This document shows, one piece after another, positions 24,949-33,334 of a stretch of DNA of 64,000 nt (position 1 is its first letter; each line of letters begins with the position of its first letter). The notes below the pieces were generated by a model. It saw nothing but the letters and a program-made list of their open reading frames with translations, ran no database searches and was not told the DNA's origin. A program made the translations under genes and the position numbers. Source of the DNA: Peredibacter starrii (lineage in GTDB: Bacteria > Bdellovibrionota > Bacteriovoracia > Bacteriovoracales > Bacteriovoracaceae); the NCBI RefSeq assembly GCF_034259205.1, contig NZ_CP139487.1:1612001-1676000 (forward strand), given 5' to 3'.

Positions 24949-25962
24949 ATGGAATATAGAAAATTAGGTGGGTCTGGCTTTAATGTTCCGGTTCTAAGTT
25001 TTGGAACGGCCACTTTTGGTGGGGGTAACGAGTTCTTTAAAGCATGGGGAAGCACCGATGTGAAAGAGGCAACTCGTCTTATCGATCTTTGTATGGATCA
25101 TGGGGTGAATTTTTTTGATACGGCCAATGGATACTCGGCAGGTATGTCGGAAGAAATTCTTGGGGCCGCAATTAAGGGCAAACGAAATAAGCTTCTTATT
25201 TCGACAAAATCAACCTTTCCCATGGGAAGTGGTCCCAACGATTATGGTTCATCTCGCTGGTCAATCATCAAAGAGTGTGACGATAGCCTTCGCCGCATGG
25301 GCACTGACTATATTGACCTCTATTACATGCATGGATTTGATGCCAATACAAATGTTGAGGAAACTCTCAGAGCATTGGATGATCTCGTACGCGCCGGTAA
25401 GATTCGCTACATCGGTTGCTCAAATTTTTCTGGCTGGCACTTAATGAAATCACTTTCTGTATCTGAAAGATATGGATGGTCAAAGTATGTTGCCCATCAG
25501 GCCTATTATTCACTAGTAGGGCGTGAATTTGAGTGGGAGCTTATGCCTTTGGCAAAAGATCAGCAGGTTTCAACTGTTGTTTGGAGTCCGATGGCCGGTG
25601 GCGCTCTTTCTGGAAAGATCACACGTAAAACTCCACCTGCTGCCGATTCTCGTTCGGCGAAAATGGATTTCGTGGTGTCGGCGAAATCAGATCATCTTTA
25701 TAATGTGGTGGATGTTCTTCATGAAGTCGCAAGTGAAGTAGGAAAGACCGTTCCTCAAGTGGTTCTTAACTGGGTTCTTTCACGTCCTACAGTTGCAAGC
25801 ATCATTATTGGTGCACGTAACGAAGAGCAGTTAAAACAAAACTTCGGAGCAATTGGATGGAAGCTTTCACCTGAACAAATCGCCAAGCTCGATGCTGTAT
25901 CAGATACGAAGCCCATTTACCCTTATTGGCACCAAAAACAATTTCCAATGTTGGGTCATTAA
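24949..25962 (+). CDS. Aldo/keto reductase (YajO/Tas-like)
   Basis: The 337-residue protein has the AKR catalytic pattern: FDTANGYSAG (D, Y), ISTKSTFP (K) and DLYYMHGFD (H), and the cofactor end SIIIGARNEEQLKQN. The start at 24949 (MEYRKLGGSG) follows GAGG and begins exactly at the family's usual N-terminus, so the longer reading frame upstream is not used. Members reduce aldehydes. It ends at a bidirectional terminator shared with the VOC gene. Confidence 0.87.
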   Translation: MEYRKLGGSGFNVPVLSFGTATFGGGNEFFKAWGSTDVKEATRLIDLCMDHGVNFFDTANGYSAGMSEEILGAAIKGKRNKLLISTKSTFPMGSGPNDYGSSRWSIIKECDDSLRRMGTDYIDLYYMHGFDANTNVEETLRALDDLVRAGKIRYIGCSNFSGWHLMKSLSVSERYGWSKYVAHQAYYSLVGREFEWELMPLAKDQQVSTVVWSPMAGGALSGKITRKTPPAADSRSAKMDFVVSAKSDHLYNVVDVLHEVASEVGKTVPQVVLNWVLSRPTVASIIIGARNEEQLKQNFGAIGWKLSPEQIAKLDAVSDTKPIYPYWHQKQFPMLGH

Positions 25963-25967
25963 AAAAG

Positions 25968-25992
25968 AAAGGGGCGACATGGTCGCCCCTTT
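25968..25992 (+). terminator. Bidirectional Rho-independent terminator
   Basis: An 8-bp GC-rich stem (GGGGCGAC, 25971-25978, with GTCGCCCC, 25982-25989) extended by A-T pairs is flanked by an A-run and a T-run. It ends the aldo/keto reductase gene and the convergent VOC gene. Confidence 0.88.
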
Positions 25993-25994
25993 TT

Positions 25995-26420
25995 TTATTT
26001 CGTCTCTAATTGCTGGCTAAACATCCAGCTATTCCCAAAACGATCTTGAATCATCCCAAAACGAGCATCCCAAAAGGTGTTTTGAAGAGGCATTAAGACT
26101 TTGCCTCCTTGAGAGAGCTTATTAAAAGCATCATCCATCTTCTCGTCTTTTTGGTAGTTCACACAAAGGTGAACATTATTTCCAATTTTGATTTCTGAAC
26201 CTGGATGAGAGTCTGAAGCCATGAGTTGAACGCCACGAATGATGAAGTTGGCATGCATTACTTTTTCTTTCCAGTTCGCAGGGGTGTCCATTCCTGCGTT
26301 TTGAGGAGCGTCTTTGTACCTCATAACATATTGAATATCTCCGCCGAAAACATCGCAGTAAAGTTTCATGGCATCTTCACAGCTACCATTGAAGATCAGA
26401 TAAGATTGTACTCCAAGCAT
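25995..26420 (-). CDS. VOC-superfamily (PhnB/glyoxalase-like) protein
   Basis: The 141-residue protein matches the PhnB-type branch of the vicinal-oxygen-chelate fold: YLIFNGSCEDAMKLYCDVFGG at the N-terminus, MHANFIIRGVQLMASD in the middle and DRFGNSWMF near the end. VOC proteins include glyoxalases and dioxygenases; PhnB-like members are mostly uncharacterised. The second-domain metal pattern is not complete to the eye. It converges on the aldo/keto reductase with a shared terminator. Confidence 0.8.
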   Translation of the reverse strand: MLGVQSYLIFNGSCEDAMKLYCDVFGGDIQYVMRYKDAPQNAGMDTPANWKEKVMHANFIIRGVQLMASDSHPGSEIKIGNNVHLCVNYQKDEKMDDAFNKLSQGGKVLMPLQNTFWDARFGMIQDRFGNSWMFSQQLETK

Positions 26421-26522
26421 ACGTCGTCCTTTATTAGGAGAAAATTGTAGCGAGGATGCTTTCTTTTGGTCAAAGCTGAGCGCATAATTGTAAAATAATT
26501 TAAGATTCTTCGGAGAATTAAT

Positions 26523-27233
26523 ATGCCTTTTATCCTTTCGCCGATGATTACCAGTGATTCTCCCGGAATGTGGGGCGAGGGTCTCGCTTATGAAAATAAG
26601 AACATTTATTCAATCGAATCAGGTAAGATGCCGCCGGTTCAATATGATGAACATGTTCTTCGTTCCCACAGCTTAACTCACATAGAAACTCCGGCCCATA
26701 CCATCAAAGATGGAAAGCGATTGGATGTTTATTATAAAAAACCTCAAAACTTCTATGGACAGACCCTGGTGATTCGCCTGACTGGGAATAACTATGTTGA
26801 TAAGGGGAATGGAGTTTATCATTGGGTCATTTCAAAAGCTGAAATTGAAGCACGATTGGATGCTTTGAAGGTCTCACAATTCCCAAAGAAGCTTCTTATT
26901 ACAACTGAAGTGTATCCTCAGAACAAACAAGGTTATCATGATCCGAACTATGTTCTGACCCTTTCTCAGGAAAGTGCTGACTTCCTCGTTTCACATGAAG
27001 AATTTCACCTCTATGGAACGTCCTGGAAATCTTCTGACTTTAACCCGGGTAAACCTGAGCGTCCTATCCACAATACTCTTTTCAAGCAGGCACTCATCCT
27101 AGAGAACCTCGAACTCAAAAATGTTCCCGAAGGTTCTTACTTCATGTCTGCTTTCCCTTTACCAATTGAGGGTGCTTCTGAGTCTCCGGTGGTTCCAGTT
27201 TTATTTTCAAAAGACGAATTGGAGTTATTATGA
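26523..27233 (+). CDS. Cyclase-family hydrolase
   Basis: The 236-residue protein matches the cyclase/kynurenine formamidase family: HSLTHIETPAHTI corresponds to the zinc motif HxxTHxDxPxH, with glutamate in place of the usual aspartate. The start at 26523 follows CGGAG. Its stop overlaps the start of the next gene by 4 nt (ATGA), so it forms an operon with a nitronate monooxygenase-like enzyme. The real substrate is unknown. Confidence 0.75.
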   Translation: MPFILSPMITSDSPGMWGEGLAYENKNIYSIESGKMPPVQYDEHVLRSHSLTHIETPAHTIKDGKRLDVYYKKPQNFYGQTLVIRLTGNNYVDKGNGVYHWVISKAEIEARLDALKVSQFPKKLLITTEVYPQNKQGYHDPNYVLTLSQESADFLVSHEEFHLYGTSWKSSDFNPGKPERPIHNTLFKQALILENLELKNVPEGSYFMSAFPLPIEGASESPVVPVLFSKDELELL

Positions 27234-28258
27234 ATTTTCTCGGCACTGAACTTCCTATCATTCAGGCACCCATGGCCGGGGCCAATGATTCGGCAATGGT
27301 CATTGAAGTTTGTAAGGCAGGGGGGCTTGGCTCTCTTCCTTGCGCCAATTTAAGTTCTGACCAGATCCGAAGTGAGGTCGCCAGAATTCGTGCTGCCACT
27401 GATAAACCGTTTAACCTCAATTTCTTTTGTCATCATCCTCCGGGCAATAATCCGGAACAAGAAGTAAATTGGAAAAAACGTTTGGCGGATTATTATCAAG
27501 AATTTGCTATTGATCTCAATCAAACTATCCCAGTACCTCCTAGGAAAGCTTTTGATGAGGAAATGTGCAGGCTAGTTGAAGAAATTAAACCGGCAGTGGT
27601 GAGCTTTCACTTCGGACTTCCTCATGAAGATCTGGTTAAAAGAGTTAAGGCCATTGGAGCAAAGGTTCTTTCTTCTGCCACCACACTTCCTGAAGCTCTT
27701 TGGCTTGAGGCCCATGGTTGTGACGCGATTATCGCTCAAGGCTTTGAGGCCGGCGGGCATCGTGGAATCTTTCTTCACAATGATCTTTCGACTCAAGTTG
27801 GTACCATGTCTCTCGTTCCATTAATCGTGGACTCGGTAAAAATTCCAGTGATAGCAAGCGGTGGGATTTCTGATATCAGGGGAGTGAAGGCCGCCTTTGT
27901 TCTTGGAGCTTCAATGGTTCAAGTGGGCACGGCCTATTTATTTACTCCAGAAGCGAAGGTCTCGCCAGTTCATAGAAAGATCCTAAATGAGGCGAAGACT
28001 CATGAAACGGCACTTACCAACGTCTTCACAGGTAGACCTGCAAGAGGCTTCATGAACCGAATCATGCGTGAAGTGGGACCCATTTCTACGGATGCTCCTG
28101 AATTCCCTACGGCGGTTAATGCCTTGGCACCTCTTAAGGCAAAGACTGAACCTCATGGATCAGGGGACTTCATGCCTCTGTGGTCAGGTCAATCCGCAGG
28201 CTTAGCTCGTGAAATGAGTGCTTTTGACCTCACAAAACTTCTAGGGACTGGTATGTAA
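27230..28258 (+). CDS. Nitronate monooxygenase family enzyme
   Basis: The 342-residue protein matches the FMN-dependent 2-nitropropane dioxygenase/nitronate monooxygenase family: IIQAPMAGANDS at the N-terminus, FNLNFFCHHPP, VVSFHFGLP, GFEAGGHRGIF and PVIASGGISDIRG for FMN-phosphate binding. It starts inside the stop of the cyclase gene. Family members oxidise nitronates; some act on other ketone-like compounds. Together with the cyclase it may handle a small nitro or acyl compound, but this is speculative. Confidence 0.85.
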   Translation: MNFLGTELPIIQAPMAGANDSAMVIEVCKAGGLGSLPCANLSSDQIRSEVARIRAATDKPFNLNFFCHHPPGNNPEQEVNWKKRLADYYQEFAIDLNQTIPVPPRKAFDEEMCRLVEEIKPAVVSFHFGLPHEDLVKRVKAIGAKVLSSATTLPEALWLEAHGCDAIIAQGFEAGGHRGIFLHNDLSTQVGTMSLVPLIVDSVKIPVIASGGISDIRGVKAAFVLGASMVQVGTAYLFTPEAKVSPVHRKILNEAKTHETALTNVFTGRPARGFMNRIMREVGPISTDAPEFPTAVNALAPLKAKTEPHGSGDFMPLWSGQSAGLAREMSAFDLTKLLGTGM

Positions 28259-28273
28259 AAACCGGGAGGGCCT

Positions 28274-28302
28274 TTGACCTGAGTCCGGTCTACCAGTACC
28301 AT
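28274..28302 (+). promoter_or_regulatory. Candidate promoter of the zinc-peptidase gene
   Basis: TTGACC (28274-28279) and TACCAT (28297-28302) are 17 nt apart. The ATG of the next gene lies 8 nt after the hexamer and has no ribosome binding site, so transcription would begin at or next to the start codon (leaderless mRNA). Confidence 0.45.
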
Positions 28303-28310
28303 TAGTTCGA

Positions 28311-29207
28311 ATGAATAAGCTTAAAGTTGTTTTGTTCTTTCTGGGACTAATTTCAATGGGAACTCTTTGGAGTGCTCCTGGTCTAGTGATTCAAAATCCA
28401 AATAACATTCGTATCAATGCCGCTGAATTAAATCATCATTACAAAATTGCTCATGACTTATTCACGCGGGAAATTGGTCCATTAAATGTTCCTCTGACCA
28501 TTGCCATCGCTCCAAGGGACTGTGTACGAACCGGTTTCAATTTTGTTAGCAACCAAGTTGTGTTCTGTTCAAACGAAAAGGTAATTAACTACGGTCTTGA
28601 TTCAGTAGATGTGATTTATCACGAAATGTTTCATGCCTTTCTTTGCAATTACTCGCGAAACCTTTGTGGTAATAATATGCGAGTCGATGTCCATGAAGGT
28701 CTGGCCGATTACTTTGCCTATCTCATCAATCCTGATGCTTATTTCGGAGAAAATTTTTATCAAGGTTTTGGTTACATTCGTGAATACCGCACGGCCTTGA
28801 GAGCAGGTCTGGTCCAAGGGGACCATGAGCGCGGAAACGCTTACGCAAGTTCTTTTATTCAATCTCGTACTTCTCTAAGAAATGCTCTTCGTTTATTCTC
28901 CGCACCTCCTCAAAAAGAAGAAGTGGATGATGTTGTAACTGGAATTGAGAAATCAAAACTTAATCGCTATCGTTTAAAACCAAATGAGATCATTGGTATC
29001 GAGTTTAAATTTGCTCGAGAGGCCCAGGTGGATAGAGTCGTGTGGAAACTTCCCAATGGTATTTTGGTTCAGGAACTTTCTCCAAAAACATTCAGACTTA
29101 AGGCCTCACAGGAAATTCCTGCCTCTAAGGCCTTCGCCGTTTTCCTCAGCAAAAACGGTGCTCAACTTGGAAGTAGGACCTATTACTTCGGGGCCAAGTT
29201 CAATTAA
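28311..29207 (+). CDS. Secreted zinc metallopeptidase (HExxH)
   Basis: The 298-residue protein has a signal peptide (MNKLKVVLFFLGLISMGTLWSAPG), a zinc-binding H104-E-M-F-H108 motif and a downstream HEGLADYFAYL stretch (about 128-138), whose glutamate is the likely third zinc ligand as in gluzincins. Two cysteines in CNYSRNLCG may bond. It is probably an exported or periplasmic protease. No ribosome binding site precedes the start, but a -10 hexamer lies 8 nt upstream, suggesting a leaderless transcript. No named family was recognised beyond the fold. Confidence 0.7.
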   Translation: MNKLKVVLFFLGLISMGTLWSAPGLVIQNPNNIRINAAELNHHYKIAHDLFTREIGPLNVPLTIAIAPRDCVRTGFNFVSNQVVFCSNEKVINYGLDSVDVIYHEMFHAFLCNYSRNLCGNNMRVDVHEGLADYFAYLINPDAYFGENFYQGFGYIREYRTALRAGLVQGDHERGNAYASSFIQSRTSLRNALRLFSAPPQKEEVDDVVTGIEKSKLNRYRLKPNEIIGIEFKFAREAQVDRVVWKLPNGILVQELSPKTFRLKASQEIPASKAFAVFLSKNGAQLGSRTYYFGAKFN

Positions 29208-29327
29208 GCGGCAATATTTTCTCCTCTAAGTGACAAGATTTTCTTATTAGCTAAGTAGTTATTAGCACTTTGGTGTGCATCAAAAAAGACACGCCTTTTG
29301 CCCCTATGGAAATTCTAATTTGTGAGA

Positions 29328-29346
29328 TGATCTTTAGAGGAGATCA
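29328..29346 (+). promoter_or_regulatory. Hairpin with the ribosome binding site in its loop
   Basis: TGATC (29328-29332) can pair with GATCA (29342-29346), leaving AGAGGA, the ribosome binding site, in a 9-nt loop just before the ATG at 29351. The paralogous EEP gene at 21767 has the same kind of arrangement. Confidence 0.3.
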
Positions 29347-29350
29347 GTTC

Positions 29351-30199
29351 ATGGATAGAATTGTCTTTGCTCTTTCACTTATTCTTTTTATCAATTTAGA
29401 TGCTTCGGCCGGATTAATTTCAAGGTACTTCAATAAGGTCCCTTTAAGCGAGGCCCATACTATTACTGGAACTTCCTCTGAGCGAGAACTCCCGGAGAGT
29501 GTTAAGGTTTTGGTTTGGAACATAAAGAAGACCCAAGAGGCCGCCTGGGAAAAAGAATTTAAAACTTTTAGTCAGGGCCGTGAGCTCTTTCTTCTTCAAG
29601 AAGCTTATCCGAATGAACTCTTCACGAAAACACTGGAATCATTTCCGGAATTCCGCTGGGACATGGGAATTAGTTTTCGATATCAACTCTTTGGCAATCT
29701 TCCCACCGGCACCATGATTGGTTCGCGAGTAGAACCAACTGAACTGGTTATCAAGCATACGGTAGATAGGGAACCTGCCACGGACACTCCGAAGGCAATG
29801 ACTCTGGGAAAATACCCACTCAAAGGTTCAAGTAAGGAACTCCTGGTGATCAATGTCCATGGTATTAACTTCACGACATTTGGATCATTTAAAAGAAATA
29901 TGTTCCAGGCCGAGGAAGAGATTTCAAAACACGAGGGTCCAGTACTCGTAGCAGGAGACTTCAATACTCGTACGAAAGCTCGTATGCGCTATTTATTTGA
30001 TCTCATGCAAAAGCATAAACTCACAGAAGTGAAGTTTAAAAATGCTCACCAAAGAATGGTGGCAAAGTTCACAAACAATGTTTTAGATCACGGCTTCGTT
30101 CGTGGTCTCGATGTAAAAAATGCTGAAGTCCTGGGGTTCGCCCGAGGCAGTGACCATAAACCAATGGTCCTTGATATTACAGTTCAGGAGGAGAATTAG
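29351..30199 (+). CDS. Secreted EEP-fold nuclease-like protein, paralogue
   Basis: The 282-residue protein is a close paralogue of the one at 21767-22615, sharing VWNIKKTQE, GRELFLLQE, RWDMGISFRY, PTGTMIGS, AGDFNTR and GSDHKPM in the same order. It has a signal peptide (MDRIVFALSLILFINLDASAG). A longer reading frame begins upstream at 29270, but the SD-containing hairpin and signal peptide support 29351. It is followed 1 nt later by the PAP2 phosphatase gene, so the two exported phosphoryl hydrolases are co-expressed. Confidence 0.8.
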   Translation: MDRIVFALSLILFINLDASAGLISRYFNKVPLSEAHTITGTSSERELPESVKVLVWNIKKTQEAAWEKEFKTFSQGRELFLLQEAYPNELFTKTLESFPEFRWDMGISFRYQLFGNLPTGTMIGSRVEPTELVIKHTVDREPATDTPKAMTLGKYPLKGSSKELLVINVHGINFTTFGSFKRNMFQAEEEISKHEGPVLVAGDFNTRTKARMRYLFDLMQKHKLTEVKFKNAHQRMVAKFTNNVLDHGFVRGLDVKNAEVLGFARGSDHKPMVLDITVQEEN

Positions 30200-30200
30200 G

Positions 30201-30851
30201 ATGATTCTTAGACTGATGTTATGTGCGTTTCTCTTAACATCCGGGCAAGAGGCCCAAGCTGCTTTTTTTAAAGTTTTATCTAAATCTACCATTCGTTCAA
30301 TCATTGGCCCTTACCCGGCCCCTGGTTCTGAAGAAGAGGCTAGGGACTTTGAGGCCATGCTTGATCTTCAGGCCACTCGTACACCTGAGCAATGCGCGGA
30401 TGCGGCCACTCAGGAAACTGGAACTTTAAAAAATATTTTCTATCGAAACAATGGTCCCCTCACCAAGCGTGAAGCGAACATCTTGTCGGTAAAACTTTTC
30501 AAGGCCTACGCTGAAGCAGGTATTAATATTTATATCGCCAAGGGTGTTTATAAACGTCCTCGCCCTTATAAAACCCGTGCGGATATCATTCCTTGTATTG
30601 GACTTGAAAACTCTTACGCATATCCAAGCGGTCATACAACGGTTGCTCGAGTTTTTGCTCGTATTCTTTCTCGAATTTATCCTGATCGTGCCGAAGCTTT
30701 TATGAAACGTGCCGATGAGGCCGCTCATCATCGTATCCTCGGAGGAGTTCATCATCCAAGTGATATTGAGGCAGGCAAGAAACTCGGGGATGTTCTCTCT
30801 GACCATGTCATGAAAACCACCAATATCCTGAAAGAAGTGCAGGGGATTTGA
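30201..30851 (+). CDS. Secreted PAP2 / class A acid phosphatase
   Basis: The 216-residue protein has a signal peptide (MILRLMLCAFLLTSGQEAQA) and the PAP2 phosphatase motifs: GVYKRPRPYK (Lys and Arg-Pro), AYPSGHTTVA and a late RILGGVHHPSDIEAG with the catalytic His. It resembles PhoN-type non-specific acid phosphatases, which remove phosphate from nucleotides and sugars outside the cytoplasm. The start at 30201 follows GGAGGAGAATTAGG. It is co-transcribed with the upstream EEP nuclease, so it may dephosphorylate nucleotides that enzyme releases. Confidence 0.85.
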   Translation: MILRLMLCAFLLTSGQEAQAAFFKVLSKSTIRSIIGPYPAPGSEEEARDFEAMLDLQATRTPEQCADAATQETGTLKNIFYRNNGPLTKREANILSVKLFKAYAEAGINIYIAKGVYKRPRPYKTRADIIPCIGLENSYAYPSGHTTVARVFARILSRIYPDRAEAFMKRADEAAHHRILGGVHHPSDIEAGKKLGDVLSDHVMKTTNILKEVQGI

Positions 30852-30876
30852 CTAGAAGTTAAGTCCCCGTTACTCT
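30842..30876 (+). promoter_or_regulatory. Hairpin overlapping a candidate leaderless promoter
   Basis: A 12-bp imperfect stem with two G-T pairs (30842-30853 with 30857-30868) overlaps the phosphatase stop codon. Within it, TTGACT at 30848-30853 and TACTCT at 30871-30876, 17 nt apart, may be a promoter whose ATG (30883) lies 6 nt after the hexamer with no ribosome binding site. The hairpin may instead act as a weak terminator. Confidence 0.35.
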
Positions 30877-30882
30877 TCGTTC

Positions 30883-31401
30883 ATGAGGGTTTTAGATCTC
30901 TATCAAAAAGTGTCGGAATTTACGGTGGGTCCTGAGGCCCAGGCGTTGTCTCATTGCCAAAAGGGATGCTCACGCTGCTGTTACGTTGATCTTTCTGTGT
31001 TTCAAGTAGAGTCTCATAATATCGAAAACTGGTTTCGTTCTCTTCCCATTGAAAAACAAAGTGCTATTCGCGAGAAATGGAAGACCCCCTTAAATACTAC
31101 TCAGACCTTTCATGGAGTAGAAGCAAAGTCATGTGTGTTCCTTCATGAAGAGGCCTGCACGATTTACGAAGCGCGACCTCTTATTTGCCGCACTCAAGGG
31201 CTTGCCATGAAGTTCAAAGACGGAGCAGATGAATATCTGGACATCTGTCCTTTGAATGAAGACATGCTGGATGAGCTTTCTGAAAAAGAAGTTCTGAATT
31301 TAGATCTTTTGAATATGATTCTTTCTCAATTAGAGAAGGTCGATGCCGGGAACCATTCTCGCGAGAGGGTGGCGCTTTCTGATCTCAGGGAGAAGCTATG
31401 A
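30883..31401 (+). CDS. YkgJ-family cysteine-cluster protein
   Basis: The 172-residue protein has the YkgJ pattern: HCQKGCSRCCYVDLSVF, SCVFLHEEACTIYEARPLICR and a late CPLNEDM. The clustered cysteines bind a metal, probably zinc or an iron-sulfur cluster. It is cytoplasmic. The start has no ribosome binding site. Its stop overlaps the start of the DUF2905 gene by 4 nt. The function is unknown for the family. Confidence 0.8.
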   Translation: MRVLDLYQKVSEFTVGPEAQALSHCQKGCSRCCYVDLSVFQVESHNIENWFRSLPIEKQSAIREKWKTPLNTTQTFHGVEAKSCVFLHEEACTIYEARPLICRTQGLAMKFKDGADEYLDICPLNEDMLDELSEKEVLNLDLLNMILSQLEKVDAGNHSRERVALSDLREKL

Positions 31402-31610
31402 ACCCCATCAGTAAGACCCTTATCATCATTGGCGTTGTATTGATTGTTTCAGGACTATTGTGGCATTTTTCAGGTGGAAAGATCCCACTAGGGCGTTTAC
31501 CTGGGGACATTCGAATTGAAGGTGAGAACACGAAGGTCTTCATTCCCATTACGACAAGCTTGCTCCTAAGCGCACTCTTGTCACTCATCATGTATTTTTT
31601 TAGAAAGTAA
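31398..31610 (+). CDS. DUF2905 small membrane protein
   Basis: The 70-residue protein has two hydrophobic helices (about 6-26 and 48-66) around a conserved loop, GKIPLGRLPGDIRIEGENTKVFIPI, which is the DUF2905 signature. It is an inner-membrane protein of unknown function. The start overlaps the YkgJ stop (ATGA) and is preceded by GGGAG, so they form an operon. Confidence 0.85.
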   Translation: MNPISKTLIIIGVVLIVSGLLWHFSGGKIPLGRLPGDIRIEGENTKVFIPITTSLLLSALLSLIMYFFRK

Positions 31611-32291
31611 TTAAGCTGAAAGAATCAGATTGGATTTCTTCTGAAGCTCGCTAAAGACTTCTTCCGGAATCGCCTCATCCAAAGATACTCCCACTCTTAA
31701 ATCAAGCGAGTTGTCCTTATACTTTTTGATGATGGTATAAACGATTCGACCGAAGATCGGCTTTTTTAGGGCCATATCACAAAGGGCCTTGACCCAGATG
31801 TGATCGTTAGGAAGAAGGGCACGGTCACCGTGATTCGAAATCAAAAGACCCAGCCCATTTTGTGAAACATCCACGATCTTCACTTCCAGAGGACAAGACT
31901 CCAGACGCTTTTCAATTCGATGGATGGTTGTTTTGATCTCAGTATTGTGAGGCATGACATAACGATCATCATTACGGATGGCAATCGCCTTCGCACCTTT
32001 TGGGAGGTCGGCCACGATGGTGTCGTCTTTCAATACGTATTGAGTTGGATCGAGATAAAAAAACAAACTGCGATAGTTGAAGGTAATCGAGATAGGACGC
32101 TTCTTCTCAATCGGAGGAGCTTCCGTAAGTTTGATCGTCATCGTTCCATAAACGTCAACATCCACGCGTTTAATCGCCATCTCAACCATTGAGTTTGGAT
32201 TTGATTGAGTGATTTTTCCTCCGAAGAGAACGGCCTTCTCAATAATGCTGGGAATATCTTTTTCGTTGATGGGACGAAGAGTCTGATCCAT
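31611..32291 (-). CDS. PilZ-domain protein (c-di-GMP binding)
   Basis: The 226-residue protein carries a C-terminal PilZ domain with the c-di-GMP motifs RNDDR (RxxxR) and DVSQNG (D/NxSxxG) and the typical HIWVKALCDM strand. The N-terminal ~110 residues resemble a YcgR-like or unknown sensing domain (SIIEKAVLFGGKIT). It would adjust motility or envelope functions in response to c-di-GMP. The start at 32291 is preceded by AGGAAG; an earlier methionine at 32336 lacks such a site. It abuts the convergent DUF2905 gene. Confidence 0.82.
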   Translation of the reverse strand: MDQTLRPINEKDIPSIIEKAVLFGGKITQSNPNSMVEMAIKRVDVDVYGTMTIKLTEAPPIEKKRPISITFNYRSLFFYLDPTQYVLKDDTIVADLPKGAKAIAIRNDDRYVMPHNTEIKTTIHRIEKRLESCPLEVKIVDVSQNGLGLLISNHGDRALLPNDHIWVKALCDMALKKPIFGRIVYTIIKKYKDNSLDLRVGVSLDEAIPEEVFSELQKKSNLILSA

Positions 32292-32482
32292 AGAACTTCC
32301 TGTCAGGTGAATGGTCGAATTCTTATATCGGGACAATTCACCAAAAAATATAAGGAAAAATTTATTAAATATTTCTAAATACTTAAGAGGTGGATTGTTC
32401 CTAATTCAGGACAGTATTTTTTCATTCTGTCTCCTACCGTCCTCATGAGAAGGGTGATGTAATAGACCCCTGGGAGTATTGT

Positions 32483-33334
32483 ATGAATCGTCGATTATTT
32501 ATGGGGACGTTAATTGGAGGGGCAGTGGGAACAGCATTATTTAAAAATTTAAAGGGTGAATCTTCCACTCGTATGCCGACCCTTTTTCTGGCCCATGGTT
32601 CGCCCATGAATGCCATTGCTCATAATTCCTTTACTCAATTTTTAGAGCAAACGGGGAAGGAGCTACCGACTCCAAAAGCACTTCTCGTCATCTCCGCCCA
32701 CTGGGAAACCATGGGGACCAAGGTGTTAAAACTTGAGAGGCCAAGAACGATTCATGATTTTGGAGGATTCCCTGAGCCGCTTTATCAAATTCAATATCCA
32801 GCACCCGGGGACCTGGCCCTGGCCGATCGAATTAGCAAATTATCTCCATTGATTGAGACGGATTCGACTTGGGGACTGGATCACGGAACCTGGGCGGTCT
32901 TGAAGTTTCTCTATCCCAAAGCAGATGTTCCGGTTCTACAGTTGAGTCTTAATCGCAACATGACTTTCAAAGATCACCTGAATCTTGCCAGGGAGTTATC
33001 TGTTCTTCGAAATGAGGGAGTTTTGATTGTGGGAAGTGGTAACGTCACTCACAACCTTCGACGTATTTCCTGGACCGAAGATGCGCCGGCCACTGATTGG
33101 GCGCTGGAGTTCGATGAACTTTTAAAGAACGCTATTTTAAAACGTGATGAAGATTTTCTGCTGGGAAAAACAGGGAAGTATCAGAGTCTTTGGAATATGG
33201 CCCATCCTTCAGTTGAACACTATCTTCCGATTCTCTATGCCTATGGGGCGGCAGATTCTCCGGAAAAAGTTAAATACATCTTCGAAGGAATGCAGAACGC
33301 TTCACTGTCCATGCGTTCAATGATGTTCGCTTAA
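32483..33334 (+). CDS. Class III extradiol dioxygenase (DODA/YgiD-like), possibly exported
   Basis: The 283-residue protein has the class III extradiol ring-cleaving dioxygenase pattern: LFLAHGSPMNA, VISAHWET, a TIHDFGGFPEPLY stretch, STWGLDHGTW and GSGNVTHNLR, with the His/Glu metal ligands. YgiD-type members open catechol-like rings such as DOPA. Unusually, it begins MNRRLFMGTLIGGAVGTALF, which looks like a twin-arginine or membrane-anchoring signal. GGGAG precedes the start at 32483. It shares a TTAA stop with its convergent neighbour. Confidence 0.8.
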   Translation: MNRRLFMGTLIGGAVGTALFKNLKGESSTRMPTLFLAHGSPMNAIAHNSFTQFLEQTGKELPTPKALLVISAHWETMGTKVLKLERPRTIHDFGGFPEPLYQIQYPAPGDLALADRISKLSPLIETDSTWGLDHGTWAVLKFLYPKADVPVLQLSLNRNMTFKDHLNLARELSVLRNEGVLIVGSGNVTHNLRRISWTEDAPATDWALEFDELLKNAILKRDEDFLLGKTGKYQSLWNMAHPSVEHYLPILYAYGAADSPEKVKYIFEGMQNASLSMRSMMFA

